From positions 16,010 through 80,009 of the forward strand of contig JAQUCE010000006.1 of assembly GCA_028686345.1 (NCBI GenBank): a stretch of 64,000 nucleotides of DNA. The letters are read 5' to 3'. The notes under the pieces were generated by a model, which was not told where the DNA came from, ran no database searches, and saw nothing but the letters and a program-made list of their open reading frames with translations. Below are positions 1 to 9,299 of this stretch, piece by piece. A program made the position numbers and the translations under genes. This DNA comes from Kiritimatiellia bacterium (GTDB taxonomy: Bacteria; Verrucomicrobiota; Kiritimatiellia; RFP12; UBA1067). The first letter of the stretch is position 1. The number at the start of each line of letters is the position of its first letter.

Positions 1-3000
1 CAGCCCTGACAGCTCTCTCTCTAGCCGCCCGTGAGTGGGAAGATGAAACTGTTAATTCAGTCAACCGTGAGCCTGCCCGGGCCGTTAGCTTTCCGCTGAA
101 TTCGGTGAAGGCCGCGCTCTCCGATGATGAGCCCGCCACACCCTACCGGGTGCTGCTGAACGGGGATTGGAGATATATGTGGAACGGGTCGCCAGCTGAC
201 CGGCCACAGGATTTTTTCAAAACAGATTTTGATGACAGCTCCTGGTACACCATTGATGTGCCCAGCTGCGTTGAGATGCGCGGCTATGGAATACCGATTT
301 ATACCAATGTGCGCTATCCGCATGCCCGCACCCCGCCGCTGATCGGAATGGAGTATAATCCGGTCAGCTCGTACCGAACCTTGTTTAACGTTCCCGCAGG
401 GTGGCAGAGCCGCCCCGTGTTTGTGCGCTTTGACGGCGTTTACTCAGCCTTTTACCTGTGGGTCAACGGCCAGTATGTTGGCTACAGCGAGGACAGCAAG
501 CTGCCGGCTGAGTTTAATCTGACAAAATACCTCAAAGCCGGCCCCAACCAGATGGCCGTGCAGGTTTACCGCTGGTCAGATGGCTCCTATTTAGAGGACC
601 AGGATATGTTCCGCTTCAGCGGAATCTATCGCGAGGTCTCGCTCTTCTCCCCGCCAGCGGTGGAACTGCGTGATTTTCGGGCAACCACCACGCTGGATGC
701 CGCCTACAAAAACGCGACCTTGGGGCTAAGCCTGAAGGCCCGTTCTCTCAATGGCCAGGCAGCCCAGGCTGTGATCAAGAGCACGCTCTTCGATGCCAAT
801 GGCAAGGCCGTTGCTACCCCCACCGTCAGCCTTGCTGTGCCAGGGGATGGCAAAGACGCGGCTGCCAAGGTTGAGGTCGCCGTCAAAGAGCCGCGTCTGT
901 GGTCAGCAGAGGAGCCGTATCTCTACACCCTGGTGCTGGAACTCACCTCCAAGGCCGGCACCGATATTCGCACCTGCAAGGTCGGTTTCCGTCAGGTGGA
1001 GATCAAAGGCGGCACCATTTTGTTTAACGGCAAACCCATTAAGTTCAAGGGTGTCAACCGCCACGAAACCGATCCGGCTGAGGGGCGCAGTGTCACCCGC
1101 GCCATGATGTTGCAGGAGATGTTGCTGCTGAAACAAAACAATATCAACACTGTGCGCACCGCCCACTACCCCACCCACTATTACTGGTACCGCCTGTGCG
1201 ACCAATACGGCATCTACCTGGTGGCTGAAGCCAACCTCGAGAGCCATGGCATGGGCTATGGACAGGAGTCGCTCAGCCATGTGGAATCCTGGAAGGCCGC
1301 GCATGTTGAGCGCAATGTCAATCAGGTCGAGAACTACAAAAATCACCCCTCAATCTTTATGTGGTCAATGGGCAATGAGGCCGGCCCGGGCCTGAATTTC
1401 AAGGCTGCCGCGGATGCGATTCGCGCGCTGGATACCACGCGCCCGATTCACTATGAGCGCGCCAATAACTTTGCCGATGTTGACAGCACCATGTATCCGA
1501 CTGTCGAGTGGCTCGCAGCACGCGGCGCGAACAAGGAGAAGCCCTTCTTTCTCTGTGAATATGCACACGCCATGGGCAATGCCATGGGCAACTTTAATGA
1601 GTACTGGGAGGCCTTCTATTCCAGCGAATCCCTGACTGGCGGCTGCATCTGGGACTGGATCGACCAGGCGATCTGGAAGTACACCGACCGCGTTGGCCCG
1701 GATGGGGTGCGCGAACGCTATCTCGCGTATGGCGGTGACTTTGACGACACGCCCAATGACGGCAACTTTGTCTGTAACGGTGTGATCGCCCCGGATCGCG
1801 CGCCCTCTCCCAAACTGGCGGAGGTCAAGCGGGTGCACCAGGATATCATGGTCTCAGCCGAGAGTGTTGCCGAGGGTAAGGTCGAGATCTGGAATCGCTT
1901 TGGCTTCACCTCAACCGCTGAGTTCAACGCCTTCTGGGAGCTGACCTGCGATGGCCTGGTGATCAACGAAGGAGCGCTGAATCTGCCCGCAGTCGCACCG
2001 CTGAGCCGCAAAACAGTTGCCGTACCAATCCCGGTGGTCAAGCCGCTGGAGGGCGCGGAGTACCTTTACCGAATCAAATTCTGTTTAAAGCAGAACACGC
2101 GCTGGGCAGCCAAGGGACACGAGATCGCGGCCAATCAGCTGCCCTTCCACCCCAAAGAGGGTGTGGTTAAAGCCGAGGCGGATGATATCAGCAGGATGCC
2201 GGCCCTTAAAGTTGTCGAGACTGCTGCAAGCGTAAGCGTCAAAGGCGCCAAGTTTGAGGTGGTCTTCAGCCGCAACTCCGGCACCATCTCCCAGCTTACT
2301 TATGACGGCAAAAAAATGATCTCTGATAAAGCCAATATCTCACACGGCGCAAAGGTCAGTGTGTTTCGGGCTTTTACCGATAACGATGGCTGGATGCGCG
2401 GCGGCTTCGCCAACTCCGGTCTTTCGCAGATGGAGTACTACCCCCGTCCCATAAAGGTTGAGAAGCTGTCGGACAAGGCGGTGCGCGTGCTGACCGAGGT
2501 GGATGCCTGCGGCTTTAAGAGTGCCCGTTTCAAGGATCAGAGCGAGTATCTGATCACAGGCGACGGTGTGATCTCAGTGCGGCATAACATCACGCCTGAA
2601 GGCAGCATGCCCTCGCTGCCGCGCATGGGGGTTAGCCTGACACTGGATAAAGCGCTGGAGAACATCGCCTATTATGGCCGCGGCCCCTGGGAGAATTACA
2701 TTGACCGCAAGACAGGCAGCGATATCGGGTATTATCAGAGCACCGTGACGGATCAGTATGTTGATTATGTTAAGCCGCAGGATTGCGGCGGCAAGAGTGA
2801 TGTGCGCTGGGTGGCCTTCACCGATGGCAGCGGCTCGGGTCTTCTGTTTAAGGCGCACCAGCCGCTCTTTATCTCAGCCCTGCACTACACCGCTGAAGAT
2901 CTGGAGTTTGCCCGCCACCGCAATGGACAGCAGCGCATCTACAACATGCCGGTTGCGAGGGATGAGGTGCATTTGAATCTGGACATTGGCCAGACAGGCT

Positions 3001-3809
3001 TAGGCGGCGGCAGCTGCGGCCCAGGGCCCATGAGCAAGTATATTATGCAGGTGCAGCCAGTCAGCTTCGGCTACCTGATGCGTCCCTGCAAAGCAGGCCA
3101 GGTGCAACTCAGCAATGAGGCGCGCAAACCCGCGACACTGCCGCATGCAGCCATGCAGGAGCGCGATGAGGAAGGCATGATCTCGCTCATCGGCAGCGGC
3201 GAGATCCGCTACACGCTGGACAGCAGCGAGCCCTCTAAAACCTCCGCGCTCTACACCGCGCCCTTCCGGGTGCTGGATGCAGTTACAGTTAAGGCGGCAG
3301 TGTTTTCGCCAGCCGGCGGGCGCAGCTCCACCTGCGCCGTTGCCTATAAAAAAATGATCGGCCTGGTCAAGCGCGCCGGCGCGAAGCTCAAAATTGTCGC
3401 GTGCGACTCAGAGCAGTCACCCGGCGAGGGGCCGGCCACCAATGCCATTGATGGCAATACCGCCACCTTCTGGCACTCCCGCTGGGAGCCCAAAGAGGCG
3501 CCGTATCCGCACTTTATCGCAGTCGATGTTGGCGAGAAAACCAAGATCGGCGGTGTTACCGTGCATGGCCGCAGCGATGGCAACACCAACGGACATATCG
3601 TGAAGTACCGCGTTTTTGTCAGTCAGGATGGCAAGACATGGGGCAGCGCAGTCGCCGAAGGCGAGCTGAAACAGCCGCAGAGCACGGAGCAGCGGGTGGA
3701 GTTTGGCCGAGTTGTTGATGGCCGCTACGTGAAATTTGAGGCCTTGAGCGAGGTGCAGAACCGCGCGTACGCCACCATCGCTGAGTTCGGGGTGCTGATC
3801 GCGCTTTGA
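1..3809 (+). CDS. Secreted GH2 beta-galactosidase (5' end outside window)
   Basis: The reading frame is open from base 3 to the TGA at 3807-3809, so the start codon and probably the signal peptide lie upstream of the window. The first codons read as a leader end followed by WEDETVNSVNREPAR, the typical beginning of mature LacZ-type enzymes. Domain order by base position is: sugar-binding jelly roll (about 100-660), Ig-like domain (660-990), TIM barrel (990-1900), second Ig-like domain, and the Bgal small-chain domain (about 2250-3090, with GRGPWENYIDRK). The acid/base Glu is in MGNEAGPG (codon 1377) and the nucleophile in LCEYAHAMGN (codon 1557). Two domains beyond LacZ follow: a chitobiase/hexosaminidase C-terminal-like module (about 3180-3340, RYTLDSSEPS) and an F5/8 type C (discoidin) module (3370-3800). 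It probably removes terminal beta-galactose from exported or host glycans. The family is secure; the exact substrate is inference. Confidence 0.93.
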   Translation, partial: ALTALSLAAREWEDETVNSVNREPARAVSFPLNSVKAALSDDEPATPYRVLLNGDWRYMWNGSPADRPQDFFKTDFDDSSWYTIDVPSCVEMRGYGIPIYTNVRYPHARTPPLIGMEYNPVSSYRTLFNVPAGWQSRPVFVRFDGVYSAFYLWVNGQYVGYSEDSKLPAEFNLTKYLKAGPNQMAVQVYRWSDGSYLEDQDMFRFSGIYREVSLFSPPAVELRDFRATTTLDAAYKNATLGLSLKARSLNGQAAQAVIKSTLFDANGKAVATPTVSLAVPGDGKDAAAKVEVAVKEPRLWSAEEPYLYTLVLELTSKAGTDIRTCKVGFRQVEIKGGTILFNGKPIKFKGVNRHETDPAEGRSVTRAMMLQEMLLLKQNNINTVRTAHYPTHYYWYRLCDQYGIYLVAEANLESHGMGYGQESLSHVESWKAAHVERNVNQVENYKNHPSIFMWSMGNEAGPGLNFKAAADAIRALDTTRPIHYERANNFADVDSTMYPTVEWLAARGANKEKPFFLCEYAHAMGNAMGNFNEYWEAFYSSESLTGGCIWDWIDQAIWKYTDRVGPDGVRERYLAYGGDFDDTPNDGNFVCNGVIAPDRAPSPKLAEVKRVHQDIMVSAESVAEGKVEIWNRFGFTSTAEFNAFWELTCDGLVINEGALNLPAVAPLSRKTVAVPIPVVKPLEGAEYLYRIKFCLKQNTRWAAKGHEIAANQLPFHPKEGVVKAEADDISRMPALKVVETAASVSVKGAKFEVVFSRNSGTISQLTYDGKKMISDKANISHGAKVSVFRAFTDNDGWMRGGFANSGLSQMEYYPRPIKVEKLSDKAVRVLTEVDACGFKSARFKDQSEYLITGDGVISVRHNITPEGSMPSLPRMGVSLTLDKALENIAYYGRGPWENYIDRKTGSDIGYYQSTVTDQYVDYVKPQDCGGKSDVRWVAFTDGSGSGLLFKAHQPLFISALHYTAEDLEFARHRNGQQRIYNMPVARDEVHLNLDIGQTGLGGGSCGPGPMSKYIMQVQPVSFGYLMRPCKAGQVQLSNEARKPATLPHAAMQERDEEGMISLIGSGEIRYTLDSSEPSKTSALYTAPFRVLDAVTVKAAVFSPAGGRSSTCAVAYKKMIGLVKRAGAKLKIVACDSEQSPGEGPATNAIDGNTATFWHSRWEPKEAPYPHFIAVDVGEKTKIGGVTVHGRSDGNTNGHIVKYRVFVSQDGKTWGSAVAEGELKQPQSTEQRVEFGRVVDGRYVKFEALSEVQNRAYATIAEFGVLIAL

Positions 3810-3893
3810 GCGTTGCCCGCTGGTTGGAGACAGGCCCGCCGCGGGACGCGCTGCGAAGAAACAAGGATTATGACAAGGATAAGGAGAAAGACT

Positions 3894-4631
3894 ATGATTC
3901 GCTTAGGAGTAAATATTGATCATGTGGCAACACTGCGCGAGGTGCGCCGTGCAAAATACCCATCGATCACCGATGCGGCCGCTCTGTGCGAGCTGGCCGG
4001 GGCCCATGGCATCACCGTGCATCTGCGTGAGGATCGCCGCCATATTCAGGATGCGGACGTTTACGCGCTACGGGAGATGCTCACTGTCAACCTCAACTTG
4101 GAGATGGCTAATAATCCCGATGTGGTGGCTTTGGCTCTGGATCTGTTGCCGGCAGAGGTCTGTATGGTGCCGGAGCGTCGTGAAGAGCTGACCACCGAGG
4201 GCGGACTGGATGTGGCGGGACACCTGGCTGAACTAAAGCCGGTAGTAGGGGAGCTGAGCGCCGCCGGGATGGAGGTCAGTATGTTCATTGATCCTGATCT
4301 GGCTCAGGTCGAGGCATCCGCGGCAATTGGCGCCCCCTGTGTTGAGCTGCATACCGGCGCTTATGCGCAGTGGAGTGGAGCGGCCCGCGAGCGGGAGCTG
4401 CAGCGCTTGATCGCAGCTGCGCACCGGGCCAGCTCAATCGGACTCAAGGTGAATGCCGGTCATGGATTAACCCTTGAAAATGTCGGAGCAATCCTTGCGC
4501 TGCCAAAGCTGAACACCCTCAATATTGGCCACAGCATTGTCTGCCACGCTGTGTTCGTTGGTTTGGAGCAGGCGGTCAGGGCCATGCTGGAGCTGCTGGC
4601 TTCCGACCGCGATAGCGCGCAACAGAGATAA
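3894..4631 (+). CDS. pdxJ: Pyridoxine 5'-phosphate synthase PdxJ
   Basis: PdxJ condenses 1-deoxy-D-xylulose 5-phosphate with 3-amino-2-oxopropyl phosphate to form pyridoxine 5'-phosphate, the ring-closing step of the DXP-dependent vitamin B6 pathway, in the cytoplasm. The 245-residue product has the usual length and hallmark motifs: LGVNIDHVATLRE at the N-terminus, ITVHLREDRRHI, VCMVPERREELTTEGGLDV, and NAGHGLTLENV near the end. The ATG at 3894 is chosen because AAGGAG (3881-3886) sits just upstream and homologues start at this MIRLGVN; the frame is open upstream to 3813 but that extension has no family resemblance. The next gene starts 14 bases after the stop, so the two may be co-transcribed. 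Confidence 0.96.
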   Translation: MIRLGVNIDHVATLREVRRAKYPSITDAAALCELAGAHGITVHLREDRRHIQDADVYALREMLTVNLNLEMANNPDVVALALDLLPAEVCMVPERREELTTEGGLDVAGHLAELKPVVGELSAAGMEVSMFIDPDLAQVEASAAIGAPCVELHTGAYAQWSGAARERELQRLIAAAHRASSIGLKVNAGHGLTLENVGAILALPKLNTLNIGHSIVCHAVFVGLEQAVRAMLELLASDRDSAQQR

Positions 4632-4645
4632 GATAAAGACTTTTT

Positions 4646-5722
4646 ATGGGATTCCAACGCGGTAATTATGGGGTTGAATATGAACGGAGTCAAAAGAGTT
4701 CTACCGGGAAACTCTGGCTGCTGTCGATTATTATTCCGCTGATCGTGCTTGCGCTTGTGCTGCGCGGCTGCGGCTCTGGTAAAAGCGGCGGCGTTTACGA
4801 CGGGGGCGATACCCCTGCCGGCGGGCAAGCCGCGCCCGAGGTGGCAGTTGAACGCGAACGCCCATCCATTGCCGTTCATTTCTTGCAGGCTTGGCGCGGC
4901 AAGTTTAAGGGCAAGAGCGCATCGGATGGCGAATCAGCGGCGGACAACCAAGATGGCCCGCCGGCCGCGTCTGTAAACCCTGGAAGTCAAACGCGCGCCG
5001 CGAATCAATTGAAGGTCGATAAAAACATCCCCGCCGCAGCCGTAAAACTCTGGAAACGCGTGGATGAGCTGGAGGATGAGGGTGATCTGGTCAGTGCCCG
5101 CATGATACTGCAAAAGCTGCGATTGAGCCCGGATGCCGCTGCGATGCGTCCGTTGGTTGAGAAAAGGATCGGCGAGATCAATATGGCGCTGATTTTTTCC
5201 GCTAGCCCGATGCCGGGCAAGCTCTCTCACACCATTGTTTCCGGCGACCTTGTGAGCAAGCTGACCCGCAAATACAACAACACCGAGGAGTATATCCTGC
5301 GAACCAATCGAATCACCCACCCTGAAAGAATTCAAATCGGGCAGAAGCTTTGGGTGCTGGATAATCCGAGCTTTGAGTTGATGATTGATAAAAGCGATTT
5401 CAAGGCAGTGCTGCTCTTTAATCGCGGGTTTTTCAAGGCCTACACAGTCGGGTTAGGCGATGCAGGCAGCGTGGCCGCAGGTGCCTATGAATTGCGTGGA
5501 CGGGGTATTGTCGCGGGTGCCCGCGGCGGTGAGGTTTATCGGCTGTGGCTCAAACCAGCGGGCAACATCCCGGAGACGGTGAGCCTGAGTTTAAACGGCG
5601 CAGAGAGCGAGTCGCATCTGGGTATGGCGTCGCAGGAGAGCGGCGTTGTGTTCAGCAAGGCGGGGATTGAGGAGCTTTACGTCCTGCTTCCTGCCGGCTC
5701 GGTGGTCACGATTGTGGAGTAG
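4646..5722 (+). CDS. LysM and degenerate YkuD (L,D-transpeptidase-fold) membrane protein
   Basis: This 358-residue protein has one N-terminal membrane segment (about residues 22-41), a low-complexity linker, a helical stretch around residues 125-180, a LysM module (about 190-236, with GDLVSKLTRKYN and IQIGQKLWVL), and a C-terminal domain shaped like the YkuD L,D-transpeptidase catalytic domain. The end, GIEELYVLLPAGSVVTI, matches the last strand of YkuD enzymes, where an upstream SHGC-type motif carries the nucleophilic Cys. Here the equivalent place reads SQESGVVFS, and there is no cysteine after residue 45. It probably binds peptidoglycan in the periplasm without cross-linking it. It starts 14 bases after pdxJ and may be transcribed with it. 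Fold assignment is from motif similarity; loss of catalysis is an inference from the missing Cys. Confidence 0.78.
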   Translation: MGFQRGNYGVEYERSQKSSTGKLWLLSIIIPLIVLALVLRGCGSGKSGGVYDGGDTPAGGQAAPEVAVERERPSIAVHFLQAWRGKFKGKSASDGESAADNQDGPPAASVNPGSQTRAANQLKVDKNIPAAAVKLWKRVDELEDEGDLVSARMILQKLRLSPDAAAMRPLVEKRIGEINMALIFSASPMPGKLSHTIVSGDLVSKLTRKYNNTEEYILRTNRITHPERIQIGQKLWVLDNPSFELMIDKSDFKAVLLFNRGFFKAYTVGLGDAGSVAAGAYELRGRGIVAGARGGEVYRLWLKPAGNIPETVSLSLNGAESESHLGMASQESGVVFSKAGIEELYVLLPAGSVVTIVE

Positions 5723-6013
5723 CACAGGCTTAGGGGGGCTTTGTAAAAAGGCTGAGGTAATTCTAAGGCCCGTTAAATCAAAGTCCGGGTCAGTAAGCAA
5801 TGTCACCAGGCCACCAAGTCACCAGGCCACCAGGTCACCAGGTCACCAGGTCAAAAACAGCTTGCAGCCTGGACTGTGAAGTAACTTGCAAGAGACAAGC
5901 CGGAGGTCGGAGATCATTTCCGTACGCCCTGCGAGACCGATTCCGATAGCGACCCCGACCCCGAGTTAGAGACGCAAAAATACGATCAAGTGAGTAGCCT
6001 ATAGGCAATCTAT
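5723..6013. repeat. Intergenic region with left inverted-repeat copy and 8-bp VNTR
   Basis: The gap before the symporter gene is almost wholly repeat. From about 5785 to 5992 it holds a sequence that returns in reverse complement at 7729-7910 on the other side of the symporter. Inside it, 5804-5851 is six tandem copies of an 8-base unit (CACCAGGT and variants); the right-hand copy has only about two. A 3' core around 5938-5968 (GATAGCGACCCCGACCCCGA) occurs again at 17103-17132 upstream of pyrE. No convincing promoter was seen. Confidence 0.8.
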
Positions 6014-7588
6014 ATGAAATTAATCCGCAAACGAGAGGCATGGGGCAGTCGCATCGGAGTGGTGCTGGCAGCTGCCGGCAGCGCGGTCGGACTGGGTAAC
6101 TTCCTGCGGTTTCCCGGGGTGGCGGCGCAGAACGGTGGCGGCGCCTTTATGATTCCCTACTTTCTCGCGCTGATTTTCATTGCCTTGCCGCTGTGCTGGA
6201 TGGAATGGACCATGGGACGTTTTGGGGGCTTGCACGGACACGGCTCAGCGCCCGGGGTCTTTGATGTTTTGACCAGCCCCAAAAAGCCCGCGCTCAAGTA
6301 CTTCGGTGTCATGGGAATTGTGGGCGGACTCGGTATATTCTTTTACTACGTGGTGATTGAATCATGGACCCTGGCCTACAGTGTTTTTGCTTTAACAGGG
6401 AAGTACGCGGCAGTTCAGTCGCCAGCTGAGATGGGCGCTTTCCTGGCGAGTTACCAGAGCGGTGATGGCCTGTTTTTCAGCAGCCGCTGGCCCGCGTATG
6501 GCTTTTTCATAACCACCTTTGCCGCGAATTTCTTTATCCTGTATCACGGTGTCAACCGCGGAATAGAGCGTTTTTGCAAGGTGGCAATGCCACTGCTTTT
6601 TTTATTGGCAGTTGTTTTGATGGTGCGGGTTTTCACGCTTGGAACGCCGGTGCGGCCAGAGTGGAATATCAATGCTGGTCTGGGTTTTCTGTGGAATCCG
6701 GATTTCTCGGCCCTGAAGTCCGCTCAGGTGTGGCTGGCAGCCGCAGGCCAGGTCTTTTTCTCAATCTCAGTTGGGATCGGCACGCTGCTGACTTACGCGT
6801 CGTACATGCGCAGTCAGGATGATGTGCTGACCGCTTCCATGACCTCGGCCTTCTTGAATGAGTTTGCTGAGTTGGTGCTGGGGGCCTCGATTGTGATACC
6901 CGCCGCCTTTATCTTCTTTGGCCCGATCGGCACCACCGAGGCGGTTGCCGGCGGCACCTTTGGCCTGGCCTTTAAAACCACACCGCTGATCTTCAAGGGC
7001 ATGACAGGTGGACCGCTGGTTGGTTTCGCATGGTTTTTTCTGCTGTTTATCGCGGGCTGCACCAGTTCGGTTTCGATTATTCAACCAGCGCTCTCTTTTC
7101 TCGAGGATGAGTTCGGCTTTAACCGCAAGCGCTGCATTATTGTGCTGGGCGTCCTGACCTTCACCTTCGCCAACCTCGCTCTTTTCGGGAAAGAGGTGAT
7201 TGGCGAGATGGATTTCTGGTTCAGTTCACTCGGATTGCCGCTCTTTGGTTTGATTGAGTCCGTTATTTTTATCCGTTTTTTCGGAATAGAGCGCGGCTGG
7301 AAAGAGCTGCACCGAGGAGCAGGCATGCGTTTGCCGTTAATTTTCAAGTATATTATGTGCTGGTGCGCACCGCTTTTGCTCTTCCTGATCCTCGCGGGCT
7401 GGTTTGTCACTGAGGGGTGGAAAACCACCCTCATGATCAAGGTGGTGGAGGGCAGGTGGCAGCCGCTCTATGCTGGCGATGCCTTTTACTGGGTTCTCGC
7501 CACCCGTATTGTGCTGCTGGGTTTGTTTGCCGCCACCTGCTGGCTGGTCCGCTATGCCTGGAGCCTCAGAAGCGAGCACTCCAACTAA
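6014..7588 (+). CDS. Sodium-dependent neurotransmitter:sodium symporter (NSS) family transporter
   Basis: This is a 524-residue inner-membrane transporter of the NSS (SNF, LeuT-fold) family, which couples amino-acid or amine uptake to sodium. The N-terminus carries the family signature: W(G)SRIGVVLAAAGSAVGLGNFLRFP, split here as the unwound TM1 with GLGNFLRFP around residues 27-35, then NGGGAFMIPYF leading into TM2. About twelve hydrophobic segments follow, including the TM6 region with FFSISVGIGTLLTYASY and the TM7-8 region with FAELVLGASIVIP and FIAGCTSSVS. The length is normal for bacterial members. The substrate cannot be read from sequence. The gene stands alone, bracketed by inverted copies of an intergenic repeat, and no clear Shine-Dalgarno sequence precedes the ATG. 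Confidence 0.94.
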   Translation: MKLIRKREAWGSRIGVVLAAAGSAVGLGNFLRFPGVAAQNGGGAFMIPYFLALIFIALPLCWMEWTMGRFGGLHGHGSAPGVFDVLTSPKKPALKYFGVMGIVGGLGIFFYYVVIESWTLAYSVFALTGKYAAVQSPAEMGAFLASYQSGDGLFFSSRWPAYGFFITTFAANFFILYHGVNRGIERFCKVAMPLLFLLAVVLMVRVFTLGTPVRPEWNINAGLGFLWNPDFSALKSAQVWLAAAGQVFFSISVGIGTLLTYASYMRSQDDVLTASMTSAFLNEFAELVLGASIVIPAAFIFFGPIGTTEAVAGGTFGLAFKTTPLIFKGMTGGPLVGFAWFFLLFIAGCTSSVSIIQPALSFLEDEFGFNRKRCIIVLGVLTFTFANLALFGKEVIGEMDFWFSSLGLPLFGLIESVIFIRFFGIERGWKELHRGAGMRLPLIFKYIMCWCAPLLLFLILAGWFVTEGWKTTLMIKVVEGRWQPLYAGDAFYWVLATRIVLLGLFAATCWLVRYAWSLRSEHSN

Positions 7589-7988
7589 AGCAGCTTTTTC
7601 CCGTAAACAAGTTGAGTTTATCAATGTGCGGGAGCTCTTCGCGCTCACAGAAAAGTTAGTGGTTAGCAGCCCGCTGCTACTGTAACAAACGCTACGCGTT
7701 TGGAGAAACGAAGGCAACTTGCCTATAACTTGATCACTCAGCTGTAGTTTAGGGTCTGCAACTCGGAGTTGGTATCGGAGTCGGTATCGATATCGAAGGG
7801 TGTACGGAAATGATCTCCGACCTCCGGCTTGTTCTTGCAAGTTACTTCGCAGTCCAGGCTGCAAGTTGTTTTTTGGCCCGGTGACCCGGTGACATTGCTT
7901 ACTGACCCGGACACGGCCATAATTCGAATTGCCGGCGCGCCTCGCGGCGGGCTTGCCACCAGCCCGCAATTGCGCTATTATTTCCATT
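7589..7988. repeat. Intergenic repeat mosaic with right inverted-repeat copy
   Basis: Bases 7600-7715 (AGCAGCCCGCTGCTACTGTA, then AACAAACGCTACGCGTTTGG) belong to a family seen also near 10985-11040, 57945-57995 and 63080-63125. Bases 7729-7910 are the reverse complement of 5785-5992 across the symporter gene, matching over most of their length. No gene-like frame with family support is present. Confidence 0.75.
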
Positions 7989-9299
7989 ATGACCACTAAA
8001 AACAGCAACCGTCGAGATTTCCTGAAACTTGCGCTAAGCGGCGCAGGCGCTGCCGCCGCTGGCGGCTGCGCCACCCTTACCCGCACAAAGCCCGCGCGCC
8101 GCGCTTCCGCGGCACCCGTGCCTGCCGCGCCACCGCGATTGGCCTTGATTGGCGTGGGCGGCGCCGGCGCGCCCCTGCTGCGTTATTTCAGCGCGTCAGG
8201 GGCGCGGATTGACGCGATCTGCGATGTTGATGAGCGCGAGCTGAACGCTGCCCGCGAGTTGCTCGCCGAACGCTTTCCCGATCTGCAGCTGTTTCAGGAC
8301 TACCGGGTCATGTTCGATACCCTCAAGGACCTTGACGGCGCCGTGATCGCGACCCCCGACCACGGCCATGCCATGCAGGCGCAGCGCGCGCTGCAGGCTG
8401 GCTGCCACCTCTACCTCGAAACCCCAATTGCACACACATTGCAGGAGCTGACCACCCTCAAGAGAGCGGCCCGCCGCGCCCGCCGGCACCTCTTCTGCGG
8501 GGAGACAAACATCAATTGCGAGCCGGCACTGCGCGCCCGGGCCGCGCTGGCAACCGGGGTGATCGGTAAAATTTCACAGGCGCATATCTGGAGCAGCGGT
8601 CCGATCTGGCCCCAGGGAGGTGAGCCGCCGAGTGGTAGCGACCCTGTGCCCGCTGGTCTAGCCTGGGATCTGTGGCTGGCAGGTGCCCAACCCCGACCCT
8701 ACAAGCGCTTTGTCTATCATAAGTTCAATTGGCGCGGCTGGTGCGACTTCGGTGGCGGCACGCTTGGGGATGCCGGCTGCCAGTTGCTGAGTTTTCCCTA
8801 TACCACGCTCGGCTTGAGTGCGCCAAAGAACGTCACGCTGCTCGCCGCCCGCGGCGGCACGGCTGCCAGCTATCCGCAATCCTCTACCCTGCGCTGGGTT
8901 TGCAAATCCGCGGCTCAAAAGAGCCAGGTCGAACTTTTCTGGTATGACGGCGGCGCGTTGCCAGCCGATGACCTTCTGCAGCAGACGCGCTCCACGCTGG
9001 GACGTCACCCAGGCAGCGGTGTGCTGCTGGTTGGCGAGCGCGGCACCTGGCTGGTCGCAGGCACTGCCTGCAAACAGCACTACCTGGGGCTGAATGGCTC
9101 GCCGCGTATGACCGACTTCGAGCGCCACGCCCTGTGGAGCTTACTGCCGGAACAACTGCCGCCAACCGTCACCGCGCCCGAACGCTTTTTGCGCGCCATC
9201 CGCCGTGACGAACGTTGTGACTTCAACCTCACCGCCCAGCCCGCTCTGCACCAGACCGTGCTGCTTGGCGCCCTTGCCAGCCGGGGGAGTGAAGGGTGA
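7989..9299 (+). CDS. Tat-exported Gfo/Idh/MocA-family protein lacking catalytic residues
   Basis: The 436-residue product begins with a twin-arginine signal (NRRDFLK) and a lipobox-like AAGGC, so it is probably a Tat-exported lipoprotein. A Rossmann fold follows (LALIGVGGAGAPLL, then AICDVDERE and VIATPDHGHA), then the Gfo/Idh/MocA C-terminal alpha/beta domain. The usual catalytic Lys of the EKP motif is replaced: residues 144-146 are E-T-P. The catalytic His four residues after the conserved Asp (D261) is Gln265 (GDAGCQLL). The paralogue at 52800-54137 keeps both. Nucleotide binding may persist but ordinary dehydrogenase chemistry is doubtful. The ATG at 7989 gives the Tat leader directly at the N-terminus; the frame is open upstream to 7929. 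No clear ribosome-binding site is visible. Confidence 0.88.
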   Translation: MTTKNSNRRDFLKLALSGAGAAAAGGCATLTRTKPARRASAAPVPAAPPRLALIGVGGAGAPLLRYFSASGARIDAICDVDERELNAARELLAERFPDLQLFQDYRVMFDTLKDLDGAVIATPDHGHAMQAQRALQAGCHLYLETPIAHTLQELTTLKRAARRARRHLFCGETNINCEPALRARAALATGVIGKISQAHIWSSGPIWPQGGEPPSGSDPVPAGLAWDLWLAGAQPRPYKRFVYHKFNWRGWCDFGGGTLGDAGCQLLSFPYTTLGLSAPKNVTLLAARGGTAASYPQSSTLRWVCKSAAQKSQVELFWYDGGALPADDLLQQTRSTLGRHPGSGVLLVGERGTWLVAGTACKQHYLGLNGSPRMTDFERHALWSLLPEQLPPTVTAPERFLRAIRRDERCDFNLTAQPALHQTVLLGALASRGSEG

